From: Seonamhaeicola sp. S2-3
GTDB taxonomy: Bacteria; Bacteroidota; Bacteroidia; Flavobacteriales; Flavobacteriaceae
Reading direction: 5' to 3'
DNA: 64,000 bases
NCBI RefSeq assembly: GCF_001971785.1
Contig: NZ_CP019389.1
Location: forward strand, 2,491,001-2,555,000
The notes below the pieces were generated by a model. It did not search any database. It saw only the letters and a list, made by a program, of their open reading frames with translations, and had not been told where the DNA came from. Positions 17,061-25,429 of this stretch are shown here, one piece after another. A program made the position numbers and the translations under genes. How positions within the stretch are numbered: the first letter of the stretch is position 1; each line of letters opens with the position of its first letter.

Positions 17061-19439
17061 CTATTTTAATTTTCTGCCAACAATATTGGTGCAAATAGTT
17101 GTAAACACAACAATGCTTATAGAACTTAAAGGCATTAAAATTGCAGCAACCACAGGCGCTAATTGCCCTGTTACAGCAAAATACAACCCTATTATATTAT
17201 AGATAAATGAGAGTATAAAACTCCATTTTATGATTTTTATGGCGGATTTTGATATCTTTAAATAGTTTGCTAGTTCATTAAACTTAGAAGCATCTAAAAT
17301 AGCATCACAAGCAGGGGAGAACACGTTTACATTCTCTGAAATAGCAATGCCAACATTACTCTGAGCCAAGGCACCAGCATCATTTAAACCATCACCAATC
17401 ATTAATACATTAGCTCCTTCGCTTTGGTGGTATTCTATATACTCTAACTTGTCTTTTGGTTTCTGATTAAATAGCAGTTTGGTTTTTGATGGTAATAATT
17501 TAGTTAGGTTTTCTTTTTCACCTTCATTATCACCAGATAAAATAGCCAAATCGTAGTCTTTTTTTAGCGTATTAAATAATTGCGATAAGCCTTTTCTATA
17601 GGCATTATAAAACGTAAATTTTCCTTTGTATTTATTATTTGTACTAACGTGAACCGTAGTGTTTAAGGTTGCTTTTTCCTCTGTATAACCAACAAAAGGA
17701 GCAGATCCTATTTTAATATGCTCATCATTATATTGAGCCTCAATACCTTTACCTATATACTCTTCGTAGCTATCTAAAGTGTGAATATCATTTTCATTTA
17801 AAAGTTCATATAAAGACCTGCTTAACGGGTGGTTAGAACCTCTTAAGGTACTTTTTAACAATGCCTCTTCTTGAGGTGAAAGTGTTTCGCCATCATAACC
17901 TATAGAGGCTTCTTGGTTAGATGTAATTGTACCCGTTTTATCAAAAATAATGGTGTTTATTTTAGCTAGTTGTTCTATAACGTTGGCGTTTTTTAAGTAG
18001 AATTTTTTCTTACCTAATATACGTAAAATATTTCCAAAAGTAAAAGGAGCAGACAAAGCTATAGCACACGGGCATGCAATTATTAGCACAGAAGTAAACA
18101 CATTTAAAGCCTTACTAGAATCTGTTAACAACCAAAACGTAGTAGCTACTGTAGCAATTAATAAAATAATGATAGTAAAGTTTTTACTAATGCTGTTTGT
18201 AAGGGTAGTAAATGATGATTCTTTGTCTTTTTTAAACACATCATTACTCCAAAGTTGTGTAAGGTAACTTTGTTCAACAGATTTTAAAACATCTACTTCA
18301 ATATTGCCTTCAACTTGTTTACCGCCTGCGAAAAGTTTATCACCAGATTGTTTGGTAACGGTTTTAGATTCGCCAGTAACAAAACTGTAATCAATTCGGG
18401 CTTTTCCTTTAATTAAAATACAATCAACAGGAATAAGTTCTTCGTTTCTTATTAATAATCTGTCTCCCTTTTTAATATCGTAAACTTGTATGGCGGTTTC
18501 TTTTCCTTCCTTTGTTATTTTAGTGATTCCTATTGGGAAATAAGATTTATAGTCTCTTTCAAACGATAAAAATGAATAGGTTTTTTGCTGAAAAAATTTA
18601 CCAACAAGTAAAAAGAAAATAAACCCTGTTAAACTATCAAAAAATCCAGAACCAGTATCTAGTATAATTTCAGCAGAACTTCTAATAAATAAAACAGAAG
18701 CACCTAAAGCAATGGGAACATCAATATTTAAAATTTTAGACCTTAAACCTTTGTAGGCAGATATAAAATAGTCTTGAGCAGAGTAAAATACAACGGGTAA
18801 ACTATAGGCAAACATAAGCCACCTAAAAAGGTGTTTGTATTGTTCTAGCCAAAATTCGCCAACTTCAAAATATTCTGGAAACGATAAAAACATTACGTTA
18901 CCAAACGCAAATCCTGCTACACCTAATTTGTAAATTAAAGATCTATCTGTTTTCTTTTTGCCAACACTGTAATCTTCTAAACTTATATAGGGCTCATAAC
19001 CAATGTTGCTTAGTAAAATAACAAGCTCTTTAAGTGTAATTTTTTTAGCATTAAAAGTTACTCTAACGGTTTTTTTACCAAAATTAACTATTGAAGAACT
19101 TACAGCAGGATTTAATTTATTTAAGTTTTCTAAAATCCATATACAAGAACTACAATGAATATGCGGAATGTATAAATTTATAATTTGAGTATCATCACTG
19201 TTAAACTCTAAAAGTTGTTCAACAATTTTGTCATTTTCAAGAAAATTATACTTGCCAGCAACCTCTTTAGGCGTAGCTCCCGGAGCCTCTTGTAAATCGT
19301 AATAACAAGTTAAATCGTTTTCAGAGAAAATCTCGTAAACAGTTTTACAACCATTACAACAAAATGATTTATTGTCATAAACAATTTCTTCGGAAGATTT
19401 TATATCTAACCCGCAGTGGAAACACGTTTTATGCTCCAT
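17061..19439 (-). CDS. ccoI: Copper-transporting P-type ATPase (CcoI/FixI type)
   Basis: This 792-residue P1B-type ATPase has an N-terminal Cys-rich zinc-finger-like part (CFHCGLDI, CCNGCKTVYEIF). An HMA domain with HIHCSSCIW follows, then eight membrane helices with the CPC metal motif in IACPCAIALSAPF. The phosphorylation site is FDKTGTIT, and there is a GDGLNDAGAL hinge. FixI/CcoI exports Cu toward cbb3 oxidase assembly. It lies upstream of ccoS on the same strand, separated by 171 bp with a repeat and a new promoter, and diverges from the Crp/Fnr gene. Confidence 0.93.
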   Translation of the reverse strand: MEHKTCFHCGLDIKSSEEIVYDNKSFCCNGCKTVYEIFSENDLTCYYDLQEAPGATPKEVAGKYNFLENDKIVEQLLEFNSDDTQIINLYIPHIHCSSCIWILENLNKLNPAVSSSIVNFGKKTVRVTFNAKKITLKELVILLSNIGYEPYISLEDYSVGKKKTDRSLIYKLGVAGFAFGNVMFLSFPEYFEVGEFWLEQYKHLFRWLMFAYSLPVVFYSAQDYFISAYKGLRSKILNIDVPIALGASVLFIRSSAEIILDTGSGFFDSLTGFIFFLLVGKFFQQKTYSFLSFERDYKSYFPIGITKITKEGKETAIQVYDIKKGDRLLIRNEELIPVDCILIKGKARIDYSFVTGESKTVTKQSGDKLFAGGKQVEGNIEVDVLKSVEQSYLTQLWSNDVFKKDKESSFTTLTNSISKNFTIIILLIATVATTFWLLTDSSKALNVFTSVLIIACPCAIALSAPFTFGNILRILGKKKFYLKNANVIEQLAKINTIIFDKTGTITSNQEASIGYDGETLSPQEEALLKSTLRGSNHPLSRSLYELLNENDIHTLDSYEEYIGKGIEAQYNDEHIKIGSAPFVGYTEEKATLNTTVHVSTNNKYKGKFTFYNAYRKGLSQLFNTLKKDYDLAILSGDNEGEKENLTKLLPSKTKLLFNQKPKDKLEYIEYHQSEGANVLMIGDGLNDAGALAQSNVGIAISENVNVFSPACDAILDASKFNELANYLKISKSAIKIIKWSFILSFIYNIIGLYFAVTGQLAPVVAAILMPLSSISIVVFTTICTNIVGRKLK

Positions 19440-19464
19440 AACATTTGCTCAATTTTACCTGTTG

Positions 19465-19507
19465 CAAATGTGGAAAGTTAGTGAAAATTAAAATATGATA
19501 TTTGTCA
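19465..19507 (-). promoter_or_regulatory. Crp/Fnr-type box read toward ccoI
   Basis: The shared box TGATATTTGTCA (19496-19507) serves the minus strand too. CACATTTG (19472 to 19465) fits TAnnTTTG except for the first base and starts 29.5 bp from the box centre, matching the plus side. Confidence 0.55.
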
Positions 19508-19538
19508 TGATTTGTTTATTTTTACAAATCTAGAATTA
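19496..19538 (+). promoter_or_regulatory. Crp/Fnr-type box read toward its regulator gene
   Basis: TGATATTTGTCA (19496-19507) lies 38 bp before the ATG of the Crp/Fnr gene. A weak -7 element TAGAATTA starts at 19531, again 29.5 bp from the centre. Autoregulation is inferred. Confidence 0.55.
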
Positions 19539-19545
19539 TTACGGT

Positions 19546-20223
19546 ATGGGTAAATGTGAACAGTGTATTATTAAGCAGTTTAATTCTCTTAAAGCACTTA
19601 CAAAAGATGAGTTAGTTAGAATTTCGGCTTGTAAAACATCAAAAACAATAAAAAAAGGAGAAGTTATTTTTGAAGAAGGCGAGATGCTTAATGGTGTTTA
19701 TTGTGTAAAAGATGGTATTTGTAAGCTAACTAAGCTAAGTGAAAATGGCAAAGACCAAATAGTAAAAATGGTGGTGAAGGGAGATTTACTTGGTCAGCGT
19801 TCTATTATAAGCGAAGAAAGGTCTAACTTACAAGCTACTGCTTTAAATGATATGGAGGTTTGCTTTATACCTAAAAGTGAAATATTAATGGATTTACAAA
19901 AAAACCCAAATTTCACTTTTAATGTTTTAAAAGATATGGCCAAAGATTTAAAAGAATCAGACGATGTTATTGTAAATATGGCCCAAAAATCTGTAAGGCA
20001 ACGTTTAGCCGAAACCTTAATTTATATACATAATAGTTTTGGAGTAAACCCAGACGGAACTCTTAGTGTCTTACTTTCTAGAGAAGACTATGCCAATATT
20101 GTTGGTACCGCTACAGAATCTGCCATTAGGGTACTATCTCAATTTAAAAAAGAAGACTTAATTTCTACCGTTGGTAAACGGATAAAAATTGAGGATTTAG
20201 AGGGCTTAAAACGAGTAGAGTAG
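19546..20223 (+). CDS. Crp/Fnr family transcription regulator, FNR-like
   Basis: This 225-residue protein has a cyclic-nucleotide-binding-type beta barrel (about 20-120), a dimerisation helix and a winged helix-turn-helix. In the recognition helix (GTATESAIRVLSQF), Glu191 and Arg195 align with E. coli FNR Glu209 and Arg213, which read TGA half-sites. Cys4, Cys7 and Cys106 align with FNR cluster ligands Cys20, Cys23 and Cys122; the fourth (FNR Cys29) is replaced by Asn13, though Cys29, Cys53 and Cys59 are available. It probably controls the TGA-N6-TCA boxes in this window. Iron-sulfur sensing is inferred. Confidence 0.85.
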   Translation: MGKCEQCIIKQFNSLKALTKDELVRISACKTSKTIKKGEVIFEEGEMLNGVYCVKDGICKLTKLSENGKDQIVKMVVKGDLLGQRSIISEERSNLQATALNDMEVCFIPKSEILMDLQKNPNFTFNVLKDMAKDLKESDDVIVNMAQKSVRQRLAETLIYIHNSFGVNPDGTLSVLLSREDYANIVGTATESAIRVLSQFKKEDLISTVGKRIKIEDLEGLKRVE

Positions 20224-20569
20224 TTCTGTTTATTTAACTTCTACGTTTTATTGTAAGGGGCTTGACTTTTTAGTTTCTATTAAGTTATATCTGTATTACA
20301 TCACGGTAACGGTTGTTTTTGAAAGAAACCTACCTAAATAGCTAATATTCTGCTTTTAAAAATGCTTGTAAGATTAAATAAAATCAATTACAAGATTTAT
20401 AATATTGAACTGATAAAATTCAGAATTTCTTAAAGGTGTTATAGTTAATTTAGTACTTGCTAAATATCTAGATATAAACGTTTCTTTTCTTGGAATTTAT
20501 CATTTAAAACCTTAGATTTTGATGAAATTAATTGAAATTCTAATTAAGAACCAAATACTATTATAACAC
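20224..20569. other. 346-bp intergenic region before the sucrose operon
   Basis: No open reading frame of note is present. The region is AT-rich. It contains a TGA-N6-TCA box at 20411-20422 with a spaced -7 element, listed separately. About 117 bases lie between that -7 element and the next ATG, a long leader in which I see no strong fold. Confidence 0.6.
20411..20453 (+). promoter_or_regulatory. Candidate Crp/Fnr-type box and -7 element of the sucrose operon
   Basis: TGATAAAATTCA (20411-20422) is flanked by C and G, extending the palindrome. TAATTTAG (20446-20453) fits TAnnTTTG except for one base and starts 29.5 bp from the box centre, as at the other sites. The leader to the ATG at 20570 is long. 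Confidence 0.5.
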
Positions 20570-22663
20570 ATGAACGATGCTAAAAATAGCTCTCAAAGCA
20601 ATATAAAATTCCTTTCGTTTGATATTGATAACACACTAATAGATTTCCACACTTTTAAAAGCAATTTTAATAAAATATGGAGAAAATATAAACCTGCAGA
20701 TGTACAACTTTCTTATAACACAGGAAGGCTTATAGATGATGTTTTAGATTTAATTAAAAAAGACATTATTCCAGAACCAGATTATATCATTTCTGGGGTA
20801 GGTACACACATATATAATTATAAAGAAAAAAGGATAGTAAAAGAATTTAATAATGTGCTTGATGATGGTTGGGATTTAAAAACTGTAGAATCTATAATTA
20901 ATAAAATAAATCATCCCATTAGTGAGCAACCCACAAAATTTCAGCATGCATATAAACGGAGCTACTTTTTTCATGATGCCAGTCCAGATCATATACTTGA
21001 AATAGAAGAAAATTTTAACAATGCAAACATGGACGTTAGCGTGGTATATTCTGGAGAAAAATTTTTAGATATTCTACCAAAATATGCCAATAAAAAAAAT
21101 GCTTTACAATGGTTGCTTAAAAAGTTAAACATTAAAACAGAAGAAACATTGGTAGCAGGAGATAGCGGCAATGATTCTGCTATGTTTGATTTAAAAGAAA
21201 TAAAAGGTATTGTAGTTTCTAATGCACACGAAGAGCTTTATCAATATACAAAGCACAGGCAAGTTTATCACTCAGAGAAAGCTCAAGGCGATGGGGTTGT
21301 AGAAGGATTAGTTTACTATTCGGTATTACCACAGGTAGCTTTAGACGCTACAAATATAGACCAAAGTGAAGAAGACTTCTTTGTAAAACAAGAGCTAGAC
21401 CAAATAGCTTTAGAAGATGAAGATGAAAACGAAAAAATTAACTTTATAAAAGAAGGTTATAAAAAAGCTATAGAAGCTCTTAAAAAAAATATTACACCTT
21501 TAGGATTTTCGGCATGTTCTATTAAAGATAATGAAGCTAACGGTACAGACGAGAATTATTATAGCGTTTGGGCTAGAGATGGTGCAATTACCCTAATAGG
21601 GTCTTTACCTCTGGTTCATGATAAAGAAATTCACGAATGCCAACGTAAAACATTAGAAACATTATTTGAACATATTTCACGTAACGGACAAATACCTTCA
21701 AATGTTAGAATTAAAGATAACGTACCAGATTATTCAGGTGTAGGCGGCATTTGCTCTATAGATAGTGGTATTTGGGTGGTTATTGCATTCTATGAATACG
21801 TAAATGTTACTAAAGACATTAAGTTTTTAAGAAAACATATAAAAGAGATAAAAGAAACCATGCGATGGCTTGGGGCACATGATAGTAATAATGATGCACT
21901 TTTAGAAATACCCGAAGCAGGAGATTGGACCGATCTTTTTGGTAGAAGCTACAATATTCTTTATGATGAAATTCTTTGGTACAGAGCTAATGTTTGCTAC
22001 GGAAGAATGTTAGAAATGTTAGGAGATCATGAAGAAGCAGGAGAGTACATTAGGTGGTCTCAAGTAGTAAAAAAAGAAATACTACAAAACTTTTGGCCAA
22101 CAACACAGCAACAGTTATTTCAATCGGTTTCTTTTGCAGAAAAACAATTTACTTTAGGAGATACGTCGTATCTTATAGCTCAAACAACACCATTTGATTT
22201 TAGTTGGAGATGTGATGTTTTAGGTAATGTTTTGGCCTTTTTACATGGCGCGTTAGATGTAGAAAAAGCAAAACAAACATTTAGGTTTATGTTAGGTGTA
22301 GGGGTTAATGATCCTTATCCAGTAGCCAATGTTTACCCAGTAGTAAGTCCTGGTGACCCAGATTGGAGACCTTATTACACCGTTAACTTGCTTAATTTAC
22401 CAAACCACTACCATAATGGAGGTATTTGGCCTTTTGTAGGTGGATTTTGGGTGAAATTCGTAAATAAACTAGGCTTTAAAGAAATGGCTGTAGCCGAATT
22501 ATACAAGTTAGCCCAAATGAATAAAGAAGGAATAAATAACGAATGGGAGTTTACAGAATGGGCACACGGTACAACAGGTAAACCTATGGGTAAAGCATAC
22601 CAAGCATGGTCTGCTGCTCAGTACATATCGGCTTGTCACGAATTAAAAATTATTGATAAATAA
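20570..22663 (+). CDS. HAD sucrose-phosphatase-like / GH100-like fusion protein
   Basis: This 697-residue protein has two parts. Residues 1-240 are a HAD-IIB phosphatase of the sucrose-6-phosphate phosphatase type, with FDIDNTLI (DxDxT) and GDSGNDSAMF. Residues 290-690 resemble GH100 neutral/alkaline invertases and related (alpha/alpha)6-barrel amylo-glucosidases: YSVWARDGAITL, AGDWTDLFG (candidate acid Asp), HYHNGGIWPF and WEFTEWAHGTTG (candidate base Glu). The two are joined by an acidic linker near 255-290. Next genes encode a sucrose-phosphate-synthase-like enzyme and fructokinase. One polypeptide could thus release sucrose from its phosphate and also cleave it. The exact glycoside substrate is uncertain. 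Confidence 0.8.
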   Translation: MNDAKNSSQSNIKFLSFDIDNTLIDFHTFKSNFNKIWRKYKPADVQLSYNTGRLIDDVLDLIKKDIIPEPDYIISGVGTHIYNYKEKRIVKEFNNVLDDGWDLKTVESIINKINHPISEQPTKFQHAYKRSYFFHDASPDHILEIEENFNNANMDVSVVYSGEKFLDILPKYANKKNALQWLLKKLNIKTEETLVAGDSGNDSAMFDLKEIKGIVVSNAHEELYQYTKHRQVYHSEKAQGDGVVEGLVYYSVLPQVALDATNIDQSEEDFFVKQELDQIALEDEDENEKINFIKEGYKKAIEALKKNITPLGFSACSIKDNEANGTDENYYSVWARDGAITLIGSLPLVHDKEIHECQRKTLETLFEHISRNGQIPSNVRIKDNVPDYSGVGGICSIDSGIWVVIAFYEYVNVTKDIKFLRKHIKEIKETMRWLGAHDSNNDALLEIPEAGDWTDLFGRSYNILYDEILWYRANVCYGRMLEMLGDHEEAGEYIRWSQVVKKEILQNFWPTTQQQLFQSVSFAEKQFTLGDTSYLIAQTTPFDFSWRCDVLGNVLAFLHGALDVEKAKQTFRFMLGVGVNDPYPVANVYPVVSPGDPDWRPYYTVNLLNLPNHYHNGGIWPFVGGFWVKFVNKLGFKEMAVAELYKLAQMNKEGINNEWEFTEWAHGTTGKPMGKAYQAWSAAQYISACHELKIIDK

Positions 22664-22681
22664 ACTATAAAATTAAAAATT

Positions 22682-23958
22682 ATGAAATCTATCTTAATGA
22701 TCTCTTTACACGGATATGTAGCAGCAAACCCAGAACTTGGTAAACCCGATACTGGAGGTCAAGTTGTATATGTTTTGGAACTAGCAGAACGATTTAGCCG
22801 ACTTGGAAAAAAGGTGGATTTAGTTACGCGTCAATTTGAAGACCAACCAGAATACGATCACGTAGATGAAAATTATAGCGTGTGGCGAATTCCTTTTGGA
22901 GGTAAAAAATTCATCAGAAAAGAAGACATGCATGACCACCTTAAAAAATTTGTTACTAACACTTTAGCAGCAATTAAAAAAGAAGGCAAAAAGTATGATA
23001 TTGTATACTCTCACTATTGGGATGCAGGTTGGGCAGGACAAAAAATAGCAGAAGAGCTAGGGGTATCTCATGTGCATACACCACATTCTGTAGGTTGGTG
23101 GAAACAACATACAATGGGTAGCGATATGGATGAAAAAGAAATGGAAAAAACATACCGCTTTAAAGAACGTATAAGAAAAGAATATTTCGTTTATCAAATG
23201 TGTAACCACATTATTGCTACCACCATTCCACAAGTAGATTTGTTAACCAAACAATACGATGTGCTTCCTAAAAATTGTACTATGATTCCTCCGGGAATTG
23301 ATGAAAATCGTTTCTTCCCCGTGCCTTCAAAAGAAAATGACAAAATAAGAGCAAAATATGATATTCACCCCACAGATATTTTAACATTAGGTAGAATGGC
23401 TCATAATAAGGGGTACGATCTTTTAATAAAATCACTACCAACTGTTTTTCAACTTTGTCCAGAAGCAAGATTAGTAGCTGCTATTGGTAGCGATGGCTCT
23501 AATCAAGATGACGAGGGGTATCTAAACTAAAAAAATTAGCTACAGAACTAGGCGTTGCAGATAAAATACACTGGAAAAGTTATATAGCCGATGAAGATTT
23601 AGCCAATGTATATAGATCTGCTAATATTTTTGCAATGCCTTCAAGATATGAGCCTTTTGGTATGGTAGCTATAGAAGCTATGGCTTGTGGTACTCCTAGT
23701 ATTGTAACTGTTCACGGTGGGTTATGTGATTTAATTGATTTTGGTAATCAAGCATTATTTGCAGATCCACATAGACCTTTAGAATTTGGTGCTATGATGG
23801 CAATGCCACTTTTATATCCTAAAATGCGTAACGAATTATCTGTTGAAGGCGCTCGTTTTGCACGTCGTAATTTTGGTTGGACAGGAATAGCAAAACGTAT
23901 GTTACAAGTATTTAGAAGTTCTATTAATCAACAAACCATGGAAACTAACGTTTATTAA
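22682..23958 (+). pseudogene. Sucrose-phosphate-synthase-like glycosyltransferase, frameshifted
   Basis: Two frames together encode one GT4 enzyme of about 425 residues. The first part (22682-23530) has the GKPDTGGQVVYVLELA donor loop and the IPPGIDENRF hinge but stops at TAA 23528. The second part resumes one frame back with KLKKLATELGV and holds the SRYEPFGMVAIEAMACGTP motif (E-x7-E). One extra G in the GGGG run at 23515-23518 would join them as DDEGVSKLKK. It starts 18 bp after the HAD-GH100 gene and ends 11 bp before fructokinase. Either the gene is recently broken or the base is a sequencing error; the intact second half favours a recent change or an error. Confidence 0.85.
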
Positions 23959-23969
23959 AAGATAAAATA

Positions 23970-24854
23970 ATGTCTAAGATTGTATGTTTTGGTGAAGTTT
24001 TATGGGATATATTTCCAAATGGCGAAAAAAAAATTGGGGGCGCGCCACTAAACGTAGCATTACGCTTGCATGCTTTTAACCATGAGGTAACTATGATAAG
24101 TGCTATTGGTAATGATATTAATGGAACCTTGTTATCTGATTATTTAGATGAAAATGGTTTAAGTACCAGTGATATTCAGAAAAAAAAGGATTATACAACA
24201 GGAGAAGTTCAAGTTTCTCTTAATAAAAAAGGGGTTGCTACTTATGAAATAATGCATCCAAGAGCTTGGGATAAAATTGAAATTACTACTGATAATGTAA
24301 ATAAAGTTAAATCTTGTGATGCGCTTGTTTTTGGTAGTCTAATAGCCAGAGATGAAGTTTCAAGGCAAACACTATTAAAACTCATTGATTTAGCGCCTTA
24401 TAAGGTTTTCGATTTGAATTTACGACCACCACATTATTCACCAGAAATATTAATTAAACTAATGAAACTAGCCGATTTTATAAAGTTTAATGATGAAGAA
24501 CTGTATGAAGTGGCAGGTTATTTTAATTCTAAGTATAATGGTTTAGAGCAAAATTTAAAATTAATGGCTCAAAAAACTAAGGCTAAATATATATGTGTAA
24601 CCAAAGGGGAGCATGGCGCTGTTTTATTGCACAATGATATTTTGTATTATAACAGTGGTTACCAAATAAAGGTTGCAGATACTGTAGGAGCAGGCGATTC
24701 TTTTTTAGCATCTCTTATAAGTCAGTTGTTAAAAGGTGTTGCGCCTCAGCAAGCTATTAATTTTGCCTGTGCAGTAGGAGCTATGGTGGCGCAAAGCGAA
24801 GGTGCTAATCCTAAATTTACGTTAAGTGAAATTGAAAATTTTGCTAACCCTTAA
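23970..24854 (+). CDS. Fructokinase-like PfkB family sugar kinase
   Basis: This 294-residue protein is a ribokinase/PfkB-type kinase. It opens with CFGEVLWDIFP and has a GGAPLNVA sugar-binding loop. The C-terminal signature VADTVGAGDSFLASLI contains the catalytic Asp. The FGEVLWD and GGAPLNVA forms are typical of bacterial fructokinases. It would phosphorylate fructose released from sucrose by the GH100-like partner. It is last in the operon and its tail overlaps the convergent YdeI-like gene by 4 bp. Confidence 0.86.
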   Translation: MSKIVCFGEVLWDIFPNGEKKIGGAPLNVALRLHAFNHEVTMISAIGNDINGTLLSDYLDENGLSTSDIQKKKDYTTGEVQVSLNKKGVATYEIMHPRAWDKIEITTDNVNKVKSCDALVFGSLIARDEVSRQTLLKLIDLAPYKVFDLNLRPPHYSPEILIKLMKLADFIKFNDEELYEVAGYFNSKYNGLEQNLKLMAQKTKAKYICVTKGEHGAVLLHNDILYYNSGYQIKVADTVGAGDSFLASLISQLLKGVAPQQAINFACAVGAMVAQSEGANPKFTLSEIENFANP

Positions 24855-25426
24855 TAATTGTTTCTAGATTTTATATTGGCTTCGCAATATTTTATAATTT
24901 CTAAAATTCGCTTTTGTTTTGTTTCAGCTCTTTTGGCACTATTTAACCAAGATAGGTAACTTTTTTGATAACCTTTTGCAAAGTTTTTATAGTTTTTAAA
25001 AGCTTTAGGGTTTTGGTTAAACGCTTTTTGTAAGTCATTAGGAATGATACCATTTTCAATATTATCCATGGCAGACCAAGCGCCATTTTTTTTAGCTACG
25101 TTTATTGATTTGTAACCTGCTTCTTGAATTAATCCTGAGGCTTTTAATTCTTCAATATATTTTTTGTTTAAGGCGCTCCATGTACTTTTCGGATTTCGTT
25201 TGCTAAAGTATTGTCGGCGTTTTCCGTTGCCCAAACTTTTTACAGTAGAGTCTATCCAACCAAAACAAAGAGCAACTTTTACAGCTTCTTCCCATCGCAT
25301 GGTGGGTATTTTTAATTCTAATTTGTAAAAAATTAAATAAACGCCTTTTTCTTTATGGTGGTTATTTAGTAGCCAATCGTACCAATCGGTATCACGTTCA
25401 AAATAAAGTTCGGGTAAATCTTTCAA
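24851..25426 (-). CDS. YdeI/OmpD-associated family protein
   Basis: This 191-residue protein matches the YdeI/OmdA family: an early DWYDWLLNNHHKEKGVYL segment, RWEEAVKVALCFGWID and RRQYFSKRNPKSTWSALNKK, and a C-terminal helical SYLSWLNSAKRAETKQKRI region. Family members have been linked to envelope and peptide resistance, but the biochemical role is unknown. It has no signal peptide. It lies 3 bp after the M1 peptidase gene on the same strand, so the two are probably co-transcribed. Confidence 0.8.
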   Translation of the reverse strand: MKDLPELYFERDTDWYDWLLNNHHKEKGVYLIFYKLELKIPTMRWEEAVKVALCFGWIDSTVKSLGNGKRRQYFSKRNPKSTWSALNKKYIEELKASGLIQEAGYKSINVAKKNGAWSAMDNIENGIIPNDLQKAFNQNPKAFKNYKNFAKGYQKSYLSWLNSAKRAETKQKRILEIIKYCEANIKSRNNY

Positions 25427-25429
25427 ACG

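Noticed and set aside
23500-23545. Programmed -1 frameshift in the SPS-like gene
   Set aside because: No X-XXY-YYZ slippery heptamer lies in the right phase and no strong downstream fold is visible. A one-base indel at GGGG is simpler.
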